Shown here piece by piece: positions 26,164 through 36,120 of a stretch of 64,000 nt of DNA. The notes beneath the pieces are model-generated. The model ran no database searches and was not told where the DNA came from. It worked only from the letters and a program-made list of their open reading frames with translations. The first letter of the stretch is position 1, and every line of letters starts with the position of its first letter. The translations under genes and the position numbers were made by a program. Origin of the DNA: JBMNEH01 sp050948665 (lineage in GTDB: Bacteria; Bacillota; Clostridia; Christensenellales; UMGS416); assembly GCA_050948665.1 (NCBI GenBank), contig JBMNEH010000001.1, positions 1,426,001 through 1,490,000 of the forward strand. Reading direction: 5' to 3'.

Positions 26164-27438
26164 TCACACCTTCAACTGCGCTTTTATCCAGGCAACGGCA
26201 TTCGTAATTTCTACTTCATTTTCTGTCCCATCGGCCATATTCCTCACCTTAGTAACGCCTTTCATCAGTTCGTTCTCCCCAATTACAGCGGTAAAACGGC
26301 AACCGATCTTATCAGCATATTTCATTTGTGCCCTTAATGAACGCTCCATATGGTCTGTCTCTGTAGATATGCCGGCTTCTCTAAGATTACGCACCAATGC
26401 AAATCCGACTTCACGGCAAACAGCGCCTAATGGAGCAACGTACACATCCGCCAACGGAGGTTCGGCAATTGACTTATCCCCATAACTTTGCAATGCTAAA
26501 AGAAGGCGTTCCATACCCATACCAAAGCCGATGCCGGGTATATCTGCTCCGCTAATTTCCTGTATAAGTTTGTCATAACGGCCACCAGCACAAACCGCAC
26601 TTTTGGCTCCAATCGCCGGAGCAATAATTTCAAAAACCGTTCTTGTATAATAATCCAATCCCCGAACAAGAAGGGGATCCACCTCGTATTTAACGCCTAA
26701 ATGATCCAACAATCCGCACAATGCAGAAAAATGTGTCCTGCAATCCTCACACAAAAAGTCCATAACGTTCGGCGCTTCCGTCACTACCTGCTGGCAAGCC
26801 TTGCCTTTACAATCAAATATACGAAGCGGATTCCTTTCCAATCGTCCCTTGCATGTTTCACATAAAATGTTCTTAAAAGCACTAAAATATTCCCTGAGCT
26901 TATCCATGTATGCCGGACGGCAGCAAGGGCAACCGATGGAATTCAAATGTACCTCAAGGCCATGTATGCCCAGCTTTTCTATAACAGAAAGTGCAAGCAG
27001 AATCACCTCGGCATCGATAGTAGGCGCAGCACTGCCAAAGACTTCCACGCCGAACTGGTGATGCTCACGCAAACGTCCCGCTTGGGGCTGTTCGTAACGG
27101 AACATCGGAGAGTAGAGATAGTACATCTTTACAGGCATGGGCAAATTTGTCAGTCCCCGCTCTACAAATGTTCGAGCGACTCCGGCAGTGCCTTCAGGTT
27201 TTAATGTGAGAGAACGTCCGCCTTTGTCCTCAAAGGTGTACATTTCTTTCTGAACAATATCCGTCGTTGCACCAACTCCGCGAAGAAATAACTCGGTATG
27301 CTCGAAAACCGGAACACGGATTTCCCGAAAGCCGTAAAGTCGGCAAACCTCCCGCATGGTATCTTCTATGGAGTGCCAGCGGTAACTATCCTGAGGCAAT
27401 ACCTCCATCACACCCTTAGGAGCTTTCGTAATCAACAT
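26164..27438 (-). CDS. hisS: Histidyl-tRNA synthetase
   Basis: 424 residues, normal length. The start KAPKGVMEVLP, class II motif 2 (MFRYEQPQAGRLREHHQFGVE), histidine-specific LVRGLDYYTRTVFE and motif 3 GIGFGMGMERLLLAL are visible; a C-terminal anticodon-binding domain follows. Its ATG overlaps the hemZ stop (TAATG). No T-box is seen, unlike pheST. Confidence 0.97.
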   Translation of the reverse strand: MLITKAPKGVMEVLPQDSYRWHSIEDTMREVCRLYGFREIRVPVFEHTELFLRGVGATTDIVQKEMYTFEDKGGRSLTLKPEGTAGVARTFVERGLTNLPMPVKMYYLYSPMFRYEQPQAGRLREHHQFGVEVFGSAAPTIDAEVILLALSVIEKLGIHGLEVHLNSIGCPCCRPAYMDKLREYFSAFKNILCETCKGRLERNPLRIFDCKGKACQQVVTEAPNVMDFLCEDCRTHFSALCGLLDHLGVKYEVDPLLVRGLDYYTRTVFEIIAPAIGAKSAVCAGGRYDKLIQEISGADIPGIGFGMGMERLLLALQSYGDKSIAEPPLADVYVAPLGAVCREVGFALVRNLREAGISTETDHMERSLRAQMKYADKIGCRFTAVIGENELMKGVTKVRNMADGTENEVEITNAVAWIKAQLKV

Positions 27439-28892
27439 TAAACTTTCACCGTTCCTTTCAAAAAAAACTCTCTTTTACGGTCAAGCAATGTATTTAAATG
27501 AGAAAGATAATAATCCACATTTTTGGGGTTTGCAAGCCGCTCATGCCTGTCTTCATCAAAGTACATCCTTCGGGAAATACTTCCCGCCCCCATAGCCACA
27601 ATATGATGCGTCTCCTCCATCATATCTATGTTGTAACAACAGATTTTCCCAGGCAAAGAGTATCCGACATTTTCTAGGTTGCCTGTCATGTACTTCTGCC
27701 GGTAAAGGTAGTAAGGAAACATCCCCATTCCCCGTGCAGCATCTTCCCCCATAGACACCATCTCCTTGACGGTCTCAGCATCGGGAAGAGGATATCGATC
27801 CGGAAATTCGTGCAGTCTGGAGGATCTTTTCACAGAAAGCGTGTGTACTGTGAGATTATCAATTGGTAACACTTCTATCTTGCGCAAAGTATCCTCAGCT
27901 TGTTTAATAGTTTCTCCGGGTAATCCCATAATTAAATCCATGTTCACGCTCTGAAAGCCCATATGTCCCGCAATATCAAGAGTACGAATCACATCTTCGG
28001 CAGTATGACGCCGACCGATTAGCCTCAACGTGTTGTTTTGCATTGTCTGAGGATTTATGCTGATACGCTCCACTCCCGCATCCTTCATCATACTGAGCAT
28101 AGCTTCATCCATCGTGTCAGGACGGCCTGACTCTACGGTCCATTCCATTGCAGAGGGGAAACATTCTTGAAGGGCATTCAGTACCCTCCAAAGAGCTTCT
28201 GTACCGATGCTGGAGGGAGTACCGCCGCCAACATAGAGACATCCTGGCTTTTTCCCCATTTCCTTAAGTAAATCTGCAGTTTCCCGGATTTCTCTGAGCA
28301 AACCTTCAATATATGGTTCCACCAAGTCCCGCATACTCTTCCGGCTTAAATCTGCGCTCATAAAAGAACAATACAGGCATCTGCTCCGGCAAAAGGGAAT
28401 ACCCACATATAAGTCGGCAATGCCATCCTCACCCCATCGGTAAAAGCCGGCCTGGTTCAACACTATATCACGAACAAGGGCAGCTTTTGAATAGGTAACA
28501 TCAAAAACATCCTGCATATTTTCAATAGCCAAGTTAAGATCACCGTACTCACGGATTAATTGTCGACATAAGCGCGTGGGGCGAATCCCCGTCAAGGATC
28601 CCCACGGCAACGTGATGCCGGTAACCTCTCGCAGAACATGATACAGACCAAGCTTGGCAGCTCTCCTTGTAAGTCGGAGTCCTTCCACTGTATCCTGCGA
28701 TTGTGACGATGCTGCTGTATATGTGTAGGTTTTTTTAATCCCAGAAAGCGACAGTATAAAGGTGTGAACGTCCTTCACCGAAGTGCGAACTAGAGTATGC
28801 CTAATCTCAGCCGATTCCGGTAGAGCAGTTGAAAACACCCGTAGCGTTTCTTCTAATTCATGGAGCAAACGCATATCATTGGTCGTTACCAC
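27438..28892 (-). CDS. hemZ: Radical SAM coproporphyrinogen dehydrogenase HemZ
   Basis: 484 residues. Oxygen-independent oxidative decarboxylase family related to HemN. The radical SAM cluster motif reads CRSRCLYC in YVGIPFC-RSRCLYC, followed by the SAM-binding YVGGGTPS and VNMDLIMGLPGET. The extended N-terminal part (about 160 residues) is typical of HemZ. GTG start at 28892 with GGAGGG 6 nt upstream, overlapping the MBL gene by 7 nt. No other heme genes are nearby, and HemZ in Clostridia is often encoded in this relA-dtd-hisS neighbourhood. Confidence 0.9.
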   Translation of the reverse strand: MVTTNDMRLLHELEETLRVFSTALPESAEIRHTLVRTSVKDVHTFILSLSGIKKTYTYTAASSQSQDTVEGLRLTRRAAKLGLYHVLREVTGITLPWGSLTGIRPTRLCRQLIREYGDLNLAIENMQDVFDVTYSKAALVRDIVLNQAGFYRWGEDGIADLYVGIPFCRSRCLYCSFMSADLSRKSMRDLVEPYIEGLLREIRETADLLKEMGKKPGCLYVGGGTPSSIGTEALWRVLNALQECFPSAMEWTVESGRPDTMDEAMLSMMKDAGVERISINPQTMQNNTLRLIGRRHTAEDVIRTLDIAGHMGFQSVNMDLIMGLPGETIKQAEDTLRKIEVLPIDNLTVHTLSVKRSSRLHEFPDRYPLPDAETVKEMVSMGEDAARGMGMFPYYLYRQKYMTGNLENVGYSLPGKICCYNIDMMEETHHIVAMGAGSISRRMYFDEDRHERLANPKNVDYYLSHLNTLLDRKREFFLKGTVKV

Positions 28893-29512
28893 AAAAACCC
28901 TCCGGACACCTGTCGTATTGCTGCACCCAATTTTGATGATTTATCGTGTCCCGGAAGAAGCAGCAGGTCGCCGGGCAAGCCAGCCAACAGCCTTAGAGAG
29001 GCTTTCATATCGGATTTGTTCCCGCCAGGAAAATGTGTCGCGCCAATAGCATCGCTGAACAAAGTATCTCCGCTGCACAAATAGGGATCAGCGAGATAGC
29101 AAAGGCTTCCCGCTGTGTGCCCGGGAGTATGATAAACAAGAATTTCGCTATTACCAAGAGGGATTTTCTCCCCACCTGTCAACAACCTGTCCGGTATGCA
29201 ACGATTAAGCGGCTTTTCAGAAAAAAAAGACATATTAAGGAAGTTATCCGCAAGCATATCCTCGTCACCGATTCCAATATAAACAGGTGCGCCGGTCATT
29301 CTTTTTAACATATCCAATGCACCAATATGGTCGAAATGACCATGAGTGAGTAGTATAAAGCAAATTCGCAACCCAAGATTATCCGCTTGCGCTACTAGCT
29401 TTTCCGCACCAAAGTCAGCGTCCACGATGGCCGCCTCTTTCGATTCATCATCATATAACAAATATGCATTTCCTTGCATCCTCTTTGTGCGAACATGAAT
29501 CATTCTCAGCAT
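28886..29512 (-). CDS. MBL-fold metallo-hydrolase
   Basis: 208 residues. The metal-binding motif HGHFDH lies within LLTHGHFDHIGAL at about residue 60, followed by downstream ligands in HTPGHTAGS and SGDTLFSDAIG. The family resembles hydroxyacylglutathione hydrolase-like (GloB) enzymes common beside dtd in Clostridia; the substrate is unproven. Its ATG overlaps the dtd stop codon (TAATG). Confidence 0.88.
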   Translation of the reverse strand: MLRMIHVRTKRMQGNAYLLYDDESKEAAIVDADFGAEKLVAQADNLGLRICFILLTHGHFDHIGALDMLKRMTGAPVYIGIGDEDMLADNFLNMSFFSEKPLNRCIPDRLLTGGEKIPLGNSEILVYHTPGHTAGSLCYLADPYLCSGDTLFSDAIGATHFPGGNKSDMKASLRLLAGLPGDLLLLPGHDKSSKLGAAIRQVSGGFLW

Positions 29513-29961
29513 TAGAAATCCTTCCGGCTGCTGAGTAGCAGTGTCACCGGGCCGTCATTACATAATTCGACAGCCATATCAGCCCCGAAAACTCCGGCTT
29601 TCGTGGGAATGCCCATACCTTGAAACAGAAGAATCGCCTTTTCATAATAGGCACGTCCGATATCCGGGTCTCCTGCAGCGGAAAAGCTCGGACGAGATCC
29701 ATGCTTCAAATCAGCCATCAACGTGAACTGAGAGACGATAAGCAGACTACCTTTAACGGCATCCAACGACAGGTTCATTTTTCCGTTCTCATCCTCGAAA
29801 ACTCGCAAACCCGCAATTTTTCGGCAAACATATTGTAAATCAAGATCATTATCACCCTGCTCAACCCCCAGGAATACCAAAAGCCCACAACCAATAGAAC
29901 TAATCTCCTGATTATCCACGGTAACCTTAGCATGAGATACACGTTGTATAACCGCTCTCAA
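29512..29961 (-). CDS. dtd: D-aminoacyl-tRNA deacylase
   Basis: 149 residues when started at the TTG at 29961 (giving MRAVIQRV, the usual family N-terminus, with GGGAGG 9 nt upstream); the GTG three codons earlier sits too close to that ribosome binding site. The catalytic SQFTLMAD and the cross-subunit NDGPVTL motifs are present. It removes D-amino acids mischarged onto tRNA. Lies between relA and the MBL gene in one unit. Confidence 0.95.
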   Translation of the reverse strand: MRAVIQRVSHAKVTVDNQEISSIGCGLLVFLGVEQGDNDLDLQYVCRKIAGLRVFEDENGKMNLSLDAVKGSLLIVSQFTLMADLKHGSRPSFSAAGDPDIGRAYYEKAILLFQGMGIPTKAGVFGADMAVELCNDGPVTLLLSSRKDF

Positions 29962-29978
29962 ATGTCGCACCCTCCCTC

Positions 29979-32138
29979 TTAGGCTTTCACACGATTCACT
30001 TTTATTACTTCCGGCAACTTGTGAAATTGCTTGATCAAATTATCCAACTGCACTTTATTACGAATCTCAACTACAAGCGAAATCAAAGCAACATTGTTTT
30101 TTCCCAGATGTGCGTTAATAGAAATTATCTTTGTGTTCATAGCCTGTATGATGTTAGAGATATCCACCAACAGACGAGGCTTGTCTTGTACCTCCATGTA
30201 GAGCTCAGCTTGATAGCTTGAAGCGGCGTCCATTGCCCAGTCAACCTCAATGAACCGCTCGGGATCTATGCCCACATCCTGTAGATTTGGACAGTCAACG
30301 CGATGTACTGAAACTCCTCTGCCCCGAGTAACAAAACCGATGATAGCATCCTGAGGAACCGGATTACAGCATTTTGCCAGCCTTACAAGCATACCGCTCT
30401 GCCCTTTTACTATAATTCCGCTTGTTACCTGTCCCCGGGCAGCGGTCTGCTTTACAGAGGACGCTTCCCCTGTCGTTTCAGTTTCCTTCTTGTCCTCACT
30501 GCGATGTTGTTCGTATAGCCTATGTAACACCTGCCCCGGGGAAACACCTCCATACCCGATAGCGCTGTACATATCTTCCAAGGATTGAAAAGTATATTTA
30601 GTAAAAATGGGGTCAAGCCATTCTTGTCGTAATAAAGCGGAGGGAGCCACGCCCAAGCGCTTGCACCCCGCATCGAACATTGCCTTACCGCGCTCAATAT
30701 TTTCTTCGCGCCGTTCTTTTTTTAACCAAGCACGTATTTTTGTACGCGCTTGCGGTGTCTTCGCAATATTGAGCCAGTCCCAGCTTGGGCCCTTCGATGC
30801 ATTAGAAGTGATAATCTCCACAATGTCGCCAGTTTTTAAGGGAGTATCCAAGGGGACCATCCGACCATTAACCTTCGACCCGACACATTTGTTGCCTATA
30901 GCAGAATGAATACGATATGCAAAATCAATGGAATTGGCTCCAGTGGGCAATTCGATAACTAACCCCTTAGGAGTAAAAACGAATACCTCATCGGTAAACA
31001 AATCTACTTTCAATGTGTTAATGAAATCCATGGAATCACTGGTCTCATCTTGCCATTCCAACATACGGCGAAGCCAAGAAAGTTTTACATCCACATCATT
31101 GGCATTGATCCGCTGTTCCTTATACATCCAGTGCGCTGCTATACCGTATTCAGCAGAACGGTGCATATCCCATGTGCGTATCTGAACCTCGAAGGGTATC
31201 CCCTCATGTCCGATAAGTGTCGTATGGAGAGACTGGTACATATTGCTTTTCGGTACGGCGATATAGTCTTTAAACCTGCCCGGAATGGGTTTCCACAAAG
31301 TATGTACAATCCCTAACGCAGTATAGCAATCATTTTCCGTGTCGACAATGATACGTACCGCTATAAGGTCATAGATCTGGTCAAAAGGTCTATTTTGGAG
31401 ATGCATCTTCCGATAAATGGAATAATAATGCTTTGGTCGACCGTCTATCGAGCAATGGATACCGGCTTCCTCCAGTTTCTCCTTCAAAATATCGATGGTA
31501 TGCCGAATAATCTCTTCCCGCTGAGAACGTTTTGCATCTACATGATTTTCAATTTCCCGGTACTTATCTGGATCTTTTGCCTTAAAAGCCAAGTCCTCCA
31601 ACTGCCACTTAATAGCGTACATGCCAAGTCTTGATGCTAAAGGAGCGAATATATCTAAGGTTTCCTTTGCTATACGCTTCTGCTTATCGGGAGGGCAATA
31701 TTGCAAAGTACGCATATTATGTAATCTGTCAGCTAAGCGTATCAACACCACACGGATGTCATTAGCCATAGCCAGCAGCATTTTACGTAGACTTTCTGCC
31801 TGCTGTTCTTCCTTGCTGTCAAAGTCCAACTGACTTATTTTCGTAACTCCGTCGACCATCTCAGAAATTTCAGGGCCGAATTCCTGAAGAAGCTGCTCTT
31901 TTGTAACTGGCGTATCCTCTACCACGTCATGCAGCAACCCGGCACTGATTGTGGAAGAATCCATGCCGATGTCAAATAAAATCCGCGCTACTTCTACCGG
32001 GTGCACAATATAGGGGGCGCCGGATTCCCGTATCTGCCCCTTATGCGCGTCCTCGGCGAAACGATATGCTTTCTCTATCAGCGCCAGATTTGCCTTTGGT
32101 TGTTTTTCTGCAATATACGCCAGTAAGTCGGTTTCCAT
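29979..32138 (-). CDS. relA: Bifunctional (p)ppGpp synthetase/hydrolase
   Basis: 719 residues from the ATG at 32138 (a TTG one codon earlier is possible). Domains in order: HD hydrolase with HPVEVARIL and LLHDVVEDT, nucleotidyl-transferase synthetase with DYIAVPKSNMYQSLHTT, TGS (VFTPKGLVIELP), a zinc-finger-like region with CCNP, and a C-terminal ACT domain. Both the hydrolase and synthetase motifs look intact, consistent with the single long Rel of Firmicutes. Starts just after apt. Confidence 0.97.
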   Translation of the reverse strand: METDLLAYIAEKQPKANLALIEKAYRFAEDAHKGQIRESGAPYIVHPVEVARILFDIGMDSSTISAGLLHDVVEDTPVTKEQLLQEFGPEISEMVDGVTKISQLDFDSKEEQQAESLRKMLLAMANDIRVVLIRLADRLHNMRTLQYCPPDKQKRIAKETLDIFAPLASRLGMYAIKWQLEDLAFKAKDPDKYREIENHVDAKRSQREEIIRHTIDILKEKLEEAGIHCSIDGRPKHYYSIYRKMHLQNRPFDQIYDLIAVRIIVDTENDCYTALGIVHTLWKPIPGRFKDYIAVPKSNMYQSLHTTLIGHEGIPFEVQIRTWDMHRSAEYGIAAHWMYKEQRINANDVDVKLSWLRRMLEWQDETSDSMDFINTLKVDLFTDEVFVFTPKGLVIELPTGANSIDFAYRIHSAIGNKCVGSKVNGRMVPLDTPLKTGDIVEIITSNASKGPSWDWLNIAKTPQARTKIRAWLKKERREENIERGKAMFDAGCKRLGVAPSALLRQEWLDPIFTKYTFQSLEDMYSAIGYGGVSPGQVLHRLYEQHRSEDKKETETTGEASSVKQTAARGQVTSGIIVKGQSGMLVRLAKCCNPVPQDAIIGFVTRGRGVSVHRVDCPNLQDVGIDPERFIEVDWAMDAASSYQAELYMEVQDKPRLLVDISNIIQAMNTKIISINAHLGKNNVALISLVVEIRNKVQLDNLIKQFHKLPEVIKVNRVKA

Positions 32139-32146
32139 CAATCACC

Positions 32147-32662
32147 TTAATACTTTATTATCGAGTGGACTTTATACTTTGATAAGGTTTCCCGTCCGGT
32201 TAAATGAGTATATTCTATCGAGAAGCCTACCCCCACAATAATTCCGCCGATAGACTCTACTAAGTTGCACACAGCTAATGCTGTTGCGCCGGTAGCCAAG
32301 AGGTCATCAATAATCAGCACACGCATTCCGGGCGTAATAGCGTCCTTATGCACCTCGAGTTCATCTGTCTGCCCGTTCTCCGTCAGGTAGCGTATGCTAC
32401 TGACCGGACCGGGAAGACGCCCAGGCCGTCGAAGCGGAACGAACCCGGCCTTCAATAAATAAGCCAGCGGTGCTCCAAGTAAGAATCCCCGGGCTTCAGG
32501 TGCCACAACAACATCCACAGGCTCCTCACCAACTTTATCTCTCATGGAATCAATCATTGCTGCATATGCTTCTGGATCTTTAAGAAGAGTGGTGATGTCC
32601 CTATATATCATTCCTGGCACGGGATAATCCCGAATGGGACGAATTTTCTCTTTAAAGTTCAT
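32147..32662 (-). CDS. apt: Adenine phosphoribosyltransferase
   Basis: 171 residues, exactly family length. The PRPP motif VLIIDDLLATGAT and the substrate loop EARGFLLGAPLAY are clear. It salvages adenine to AMP. GGAGG lies 6 nt before the ATG. It sits between recJ and relA, a conserved Firmicute arrangement. Confidence 0.97.
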   Translation of the reverse strand: MNFKEKIRPIRDYPVPGMIYRDITTLLKDPEAYAAMIDSMRDKVGEEPVDVVVAPEARGFLLGAPLAYLLKAGFVPLRRPGRLPGPVSSIRYLTENGQTDELEVHKDAITPGMRVLIIDDLLATGATALAVCNLVESIGGIIVGVGFSIEYTHLTGRETLSKYKVHSIIKY

Positions 32663-32672
32663 AGGGTACCTC

Positions 32673-35123
32673 CTAGTGTTGTTTCATATTCTCTGTTAGT
32701 ATCTGGAGTCTTCGCCATACACTGCTTGCATTCAACTCCACCCGGCTAACCTTGTCAGGCAATGTTAACCAAGGTGCCGAGTGAATACGGAGCATAAGGC
32801 CGGTCTCCAAGAAAATACTGATTGCAATTGCCATCTTCCACCTAGGACATCCTAAACCTTCTGCAAGAGCATCTGTTATTGCGGTTATCGTAGAATACTG
32901 CGTTGTTCCCCGCAGAAAATCACGGCAATACACATACGCCTTCCGTAAAGAGAGTAAATCCCAAGGAGATGCCATTTCTTCCGGCCAACCACCTAGGTTG
33001 TCCCATATTATAGCGCCAATACGGACATTTTGCAATTCATTGCCCCACAAATTCGGACAAAACGGTAACATTATACGATCTGCCAATATAATACAGCGAA
33101 AGCCACGCAAATCCACTTTCCTGCGTTCCGGTGCCAACAGTAGCGTATTGCCTCCGTCATAATCTTCCGGCAGAGTACCAACACAAATATGCAGATTTTT
33201 TAAGACAGATGCGAACCTCTCAGTAATCCCGATCATCTTTGCCGCTTGAGGATCACTGCATAAAACCAGGCAACCGTATGGACTCTCGTTGAGCAAAGCA
33301 ACTGCGTCTTGAGATGACAATTTATCAATCCGATCTGTTGCGATCTCATCAGTAAAGTATATTTGTTCCCAGAAACTGCGCCGCATGGATGGGAGATTCG
33401 CATCTATGATATTCAGCAGATGTTTGCCCGAATCAGAGGGTTGAATTTCACAGATAGACACCTGTAAATTCGTCTGACCGCGAAATAGATGTTCCCGCGG
33501 CTCCAGTATCGCATCATATGTTTCCATGCCAAAGCTCCATTGTTCAGGAGGCTTTTTGCGGAAAGCGACAGCAGCAACAGAGGTTCCGTCCTGCGTAAGT
33601 ATTCCACGATAATGTGTTCTATCCGCACCCATCAGCACTACATCATTCAACAGCACCTGCTCTACCAGCAAACGCGGCACAGGATTCCCTTGGCCAAAGG
33701 GCTCCATCTTCTGAATCAGACGAACGGAATCCAGCGAAATCTCCTCCAGAGATATTCTTTTGTCATAGTACTCTACTGGAAGAAAACAGTCAGCAGGTGC
33801 TTTGTCAAGCACAGAGAGGAAAGCAGCACGGAAAGCATGATAATTCTCAGATCGAATGGATACTCCTCCCGCCATTTCATGGCCACCGCCAGTCACTAAA
33901 AGACTCTCGCAAGCCTGAAGAGCTTTAAAAATGGGAACTCCGGGAACAGACCTGCAAGAGCCGTACAAAACATCTCCGTCTCCACCTAATAAGATTGTTG
34001 GTCGATAGTATTTTTTAACAAAATATGCAGCAGCCAAGCCAAGAAGACCTGTTTTCCACTCCGGATTCCATAACACGATTCCTCGGTCAATGCAAGGGCT
34101 CCACTCCTGCTTAAGCTGCTTCTCCGCCTCCTCTATCAATAAATCAGAAGCATCACGCCTGTTTTGATTCAACCTTTCCAACTGTAAAGCAATATCCTTA
34201 GCTTCGTCGTCATCCATTGAGAGCAGCAGTTCAACACAGCGATTCGCAGTGTCCATCCGCCCTGCCGCATTGAGACGGGGAGCAAACTGGTATGCCAGCT
34301 TTTCTGCAGTAATAGACTCCCCTGGCTTTAAAGCAAACATAGATAACGCCCGCAAACCCGGTCGAAGATTTTCATTCATACGAGCAATACCCAAAGCTAC
34401 AATCGCACGATTTTCACCTATAAGAGGTACCATATCCGCAACAGTTGCCAACGCCATCAGGTCCAAAGATTCCTCCATAGAATCATAGCCAAGCAGGTAT
34501 TCTACCAGTTTGCCGGCAGTTGCAGCCCCGCATAGGTCACGAAACCTATATTTCTGGTCTTCTCTTTTAGGCGAAATTACCGCATCAGCAGGCGGAAGCG
34601 TTCCATTCATCTCATGATGATCTGTAACAATAGTTCGCATCCCCAAAGAAGAAGCCAGTGCAATTTCTCGGGCGGACGAAATGCCGCAGTCCACAGTGAT
34701 CAGGAGCTTTGTTCCTTTTCCGGCAATTTCACGAATTGCATTTTCATTTAAACCATATCCTTCTGATTGCCGATCCGGAATATACCACTGCACATCAGAA
34801 ACTCCTAAATATACTGTTAGGCAATTATATAGTATGGCAACAGCGCATACTCCGTCAACATCATAATCTCCGTAAATACATATTCTTTCTCCTTTTGTTG
34901 CGGCATCTTCCAGCAAATTTGCAGCTTGTCGCATGCCCTCCATTTCTCCGGCATCCCTTAGCTGCTCGGAAGACGGAGAAAGATACTCTTGTAACAGCTC
35001 AAGCGTGTTGATCCCCCTGCCATAGAGTATCTCCGCAAGGAGACCGGGTGCGCCCATCTTTTCCGCTGATTTGAGATATTTGGCGGGAATTATATTCTGT
35101 TCTGTTCTTTGTATAAATCTCAT
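32673..35123 (-). CDS. recJ: Single-stranded-DNA-specific exonuclease RecJ
   Basis: 816 residues, longer than the E. coli protein because of a Firmicute-type C-terminal extension of about 250 residues. The DHH phosphoesterase motifs DYDVDGVCAV and VTDHHEMNG, the DHHA1 GGGHEMAGG block and an OB-like RecJ domain are visible. It degrades ssDNA 5' to 3' in repair. The extension ends in a small region with no recognised motif. Confidence 0.94.
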   Translation of the reverse strand: MRFIQRTEQNIIPAKYLKSAEKMGAPGLLAEILYGRGINTLELLQEYLSPSSEQLRDAGEMEGMRQAANLLEDAATKGERICIYGDYDVDGVCAVAILYNCLTVYLGVSDVQWYIPDRQSEGYGLNENAIREIAGKGTKLLITVDCGISSAREIALASSLGMRTIVTDHHEMNGTLPPADAVISPKREDQKYRFRDLCGAATAGKLVEYLLGYDSMEESLDLMALATVADMVPLIGENRAIVALGIARMNENLRPGLRALSMFALKPGESITAEKLAYQFAPRLNAAGRMDTANRCVELLLSMDDDEAKDIALQLERLNQNRRDASDLLIEEAEKQLKQEWSPCIDRGIVLWNPEWKTGLLGLAAAYFVKKYYRPTILLGGDGDVLYGSCRSVPGVPIFKALQACESLLVTGGGHEMAGGVSIRSENYHAFRAAFLSVLDKAPADCFLPVEYYDKRISLEEISLDSVRLIQKMEPFGQGNPVPRLLVEQVLLNDVVLMGADRTHYRGILTQDGTSVAAVAFRKKPPEQWSFGMETYDAILEPREHLFRGQTNLQVSICEIQPSDSGKHLLNIIDANLPSMRRSFWEQIYFTDEIATDRIDKLSSQDAVALLNESPYGCLVLCSDPQAAKMIGITERFASVLKNLHICVGTLPEDYDGGNTLLLAPERRKVDLRGFRCIILADRIMLPFCPNLWGNELQNVRIGAIIWDNLGGWPEEMASPWDLLSLRKAYVYCRDFLRGTTQYSTITAITDALAEGLGCPRWKMAIAISIFLETGLMLRIHSAPWLTLPDKVSRVELNASSVWRRLQILTENMKQH

Positions 35124-35139
35124 ATTTCCTCCATATACA

Positions 35140-35170
35140 GGGAAAGGGCTTCCTTTCGAAGCCCTTTCCC
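35140..35170. repeat. Intercistronic hairpin between secF and recJ
   Basis: Perfect 13-bp inverted repeat (GGGAAAGGGCTTC / GAAGCCCTTTCCC, loop CTTTC) between the secF stop and the recJ start. Neither side has a T-run, so it is more likely an mRNA-stability or partial-attenuation element than a terminator. Confidence 0.6.
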
Positions 35171-35178
35171 GGGGATGA

Positions 35179-36120
35179 TCAGCGCACCCTTCTTTTCAGA
35201 GCACGAGATGTCTTCTTTTCGGCACGTTTGGCACGAGAGGCGTCAGCTACCTTATTCAGCCAAAGCCAAATAGGCGTAGAAAGCATTACAGAAGACCAGA
35301 AACCGGTAAGCAGTCCAACAATAATCGGCAGAGAGAATTCTCGGATTGCAGTTACACCAAATGCATACAGCAAAACAATCATTACCAAAGTTGTAATCGT
35401 GGTGAACAAGGTTCGGCGCAATGTTTCTGATACAGATTTGTCCGCAACATCCGTACGGGTAAAAGCAGATGAGATCAGCTTTTTGTTTGTACGTATCTTA
35501 TCGAATATTACGATAGTATTATTGATAGAATATCCGACAATCGTCAAAATCGCTGCGATAAAGGAAGAGTTAATCTGCGTGCGCAGGATTAAAATCACCG
35601 CAAACATCACAAGCACATCATGAAGAAGGCCAATGAGTGCGGCAATTCCGGACCAGAACTCAAATCGCAGTGTGATGTAAATCAACATCAATACACATGC
35701 GATTGCAACAGCGGTAAGGGCGTTGGTGACTAGCTCAGAACCAGCAGTTGCACCATTTCGTTCCAAATTCATAACTTCAAAGTCAGGATACTCAGTTTTC
35801 AAGTCCGCTTCGATCAAGGCACGAACAGCATTTTGCTCTTCTCCGTCAAGATGCGCGTCCTGGAATTGAATTATAGCCTGAGTATCTTCCGAACGGGAAA
35901 CTCTGACATCAATGGTTGGGTCGTTTATATCTGTGCGAACAATCTCCGTAACTTTCTCGATGTCAAATTCCTCGCCCATCTCCGCAGTGTACATGGTACC
36001 ACCGGAGAATTCGATGCCAAGATTTACACCGAAAATGCACATACTGATAATACCGGCCAACAGTATAACTACCGAAGGAATAAAGGACCACTTTACACAT
36101 TTTGAAACGCGCAGTCTCAT
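35179..36120 (-). CDS. secF: Protein translocase subunit SecF
   Basis: 313 residues with six predicted transmembrane helices and the large extracytoplasmic P1-type domain between helices 1 and 2. The SecF signature GIEFSGGTMYT is near the N-terminus; the GYSINNTIVIFDKIR block follows in the middle. It works with SecD to finish protein export using the proton gradient. Its ATG follows the secD stop directly. Confidence 0.96.
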   Translation of the reverse strand: MRLRVSKCVKWSFIPSVVILLAGIISMCIFGVNLGIEFSGGTMYTAEMGEEFDIEKVTEIVRTDINDPTIDVRVSRSEDTQAIIQFQDAHLDGEEQNAVRALIEADLKTEYPDFEVMNLERNGATAGSELVTNALTAVAIACVLMLIYITLRFEFWSGIAALIGLLHDVLVMFAVILILRTQINSSFIAAILTIVGYSINNTIVIFDKIRTNKKLISSAFTRTDVADKSVSETLRRTLFTTITTLVMIVLLYAFGVTAIREFSLPIIVGLLTGFWSSVMLSTPIWLWLNKVADASRAKRAEKKTSRALKRRVR

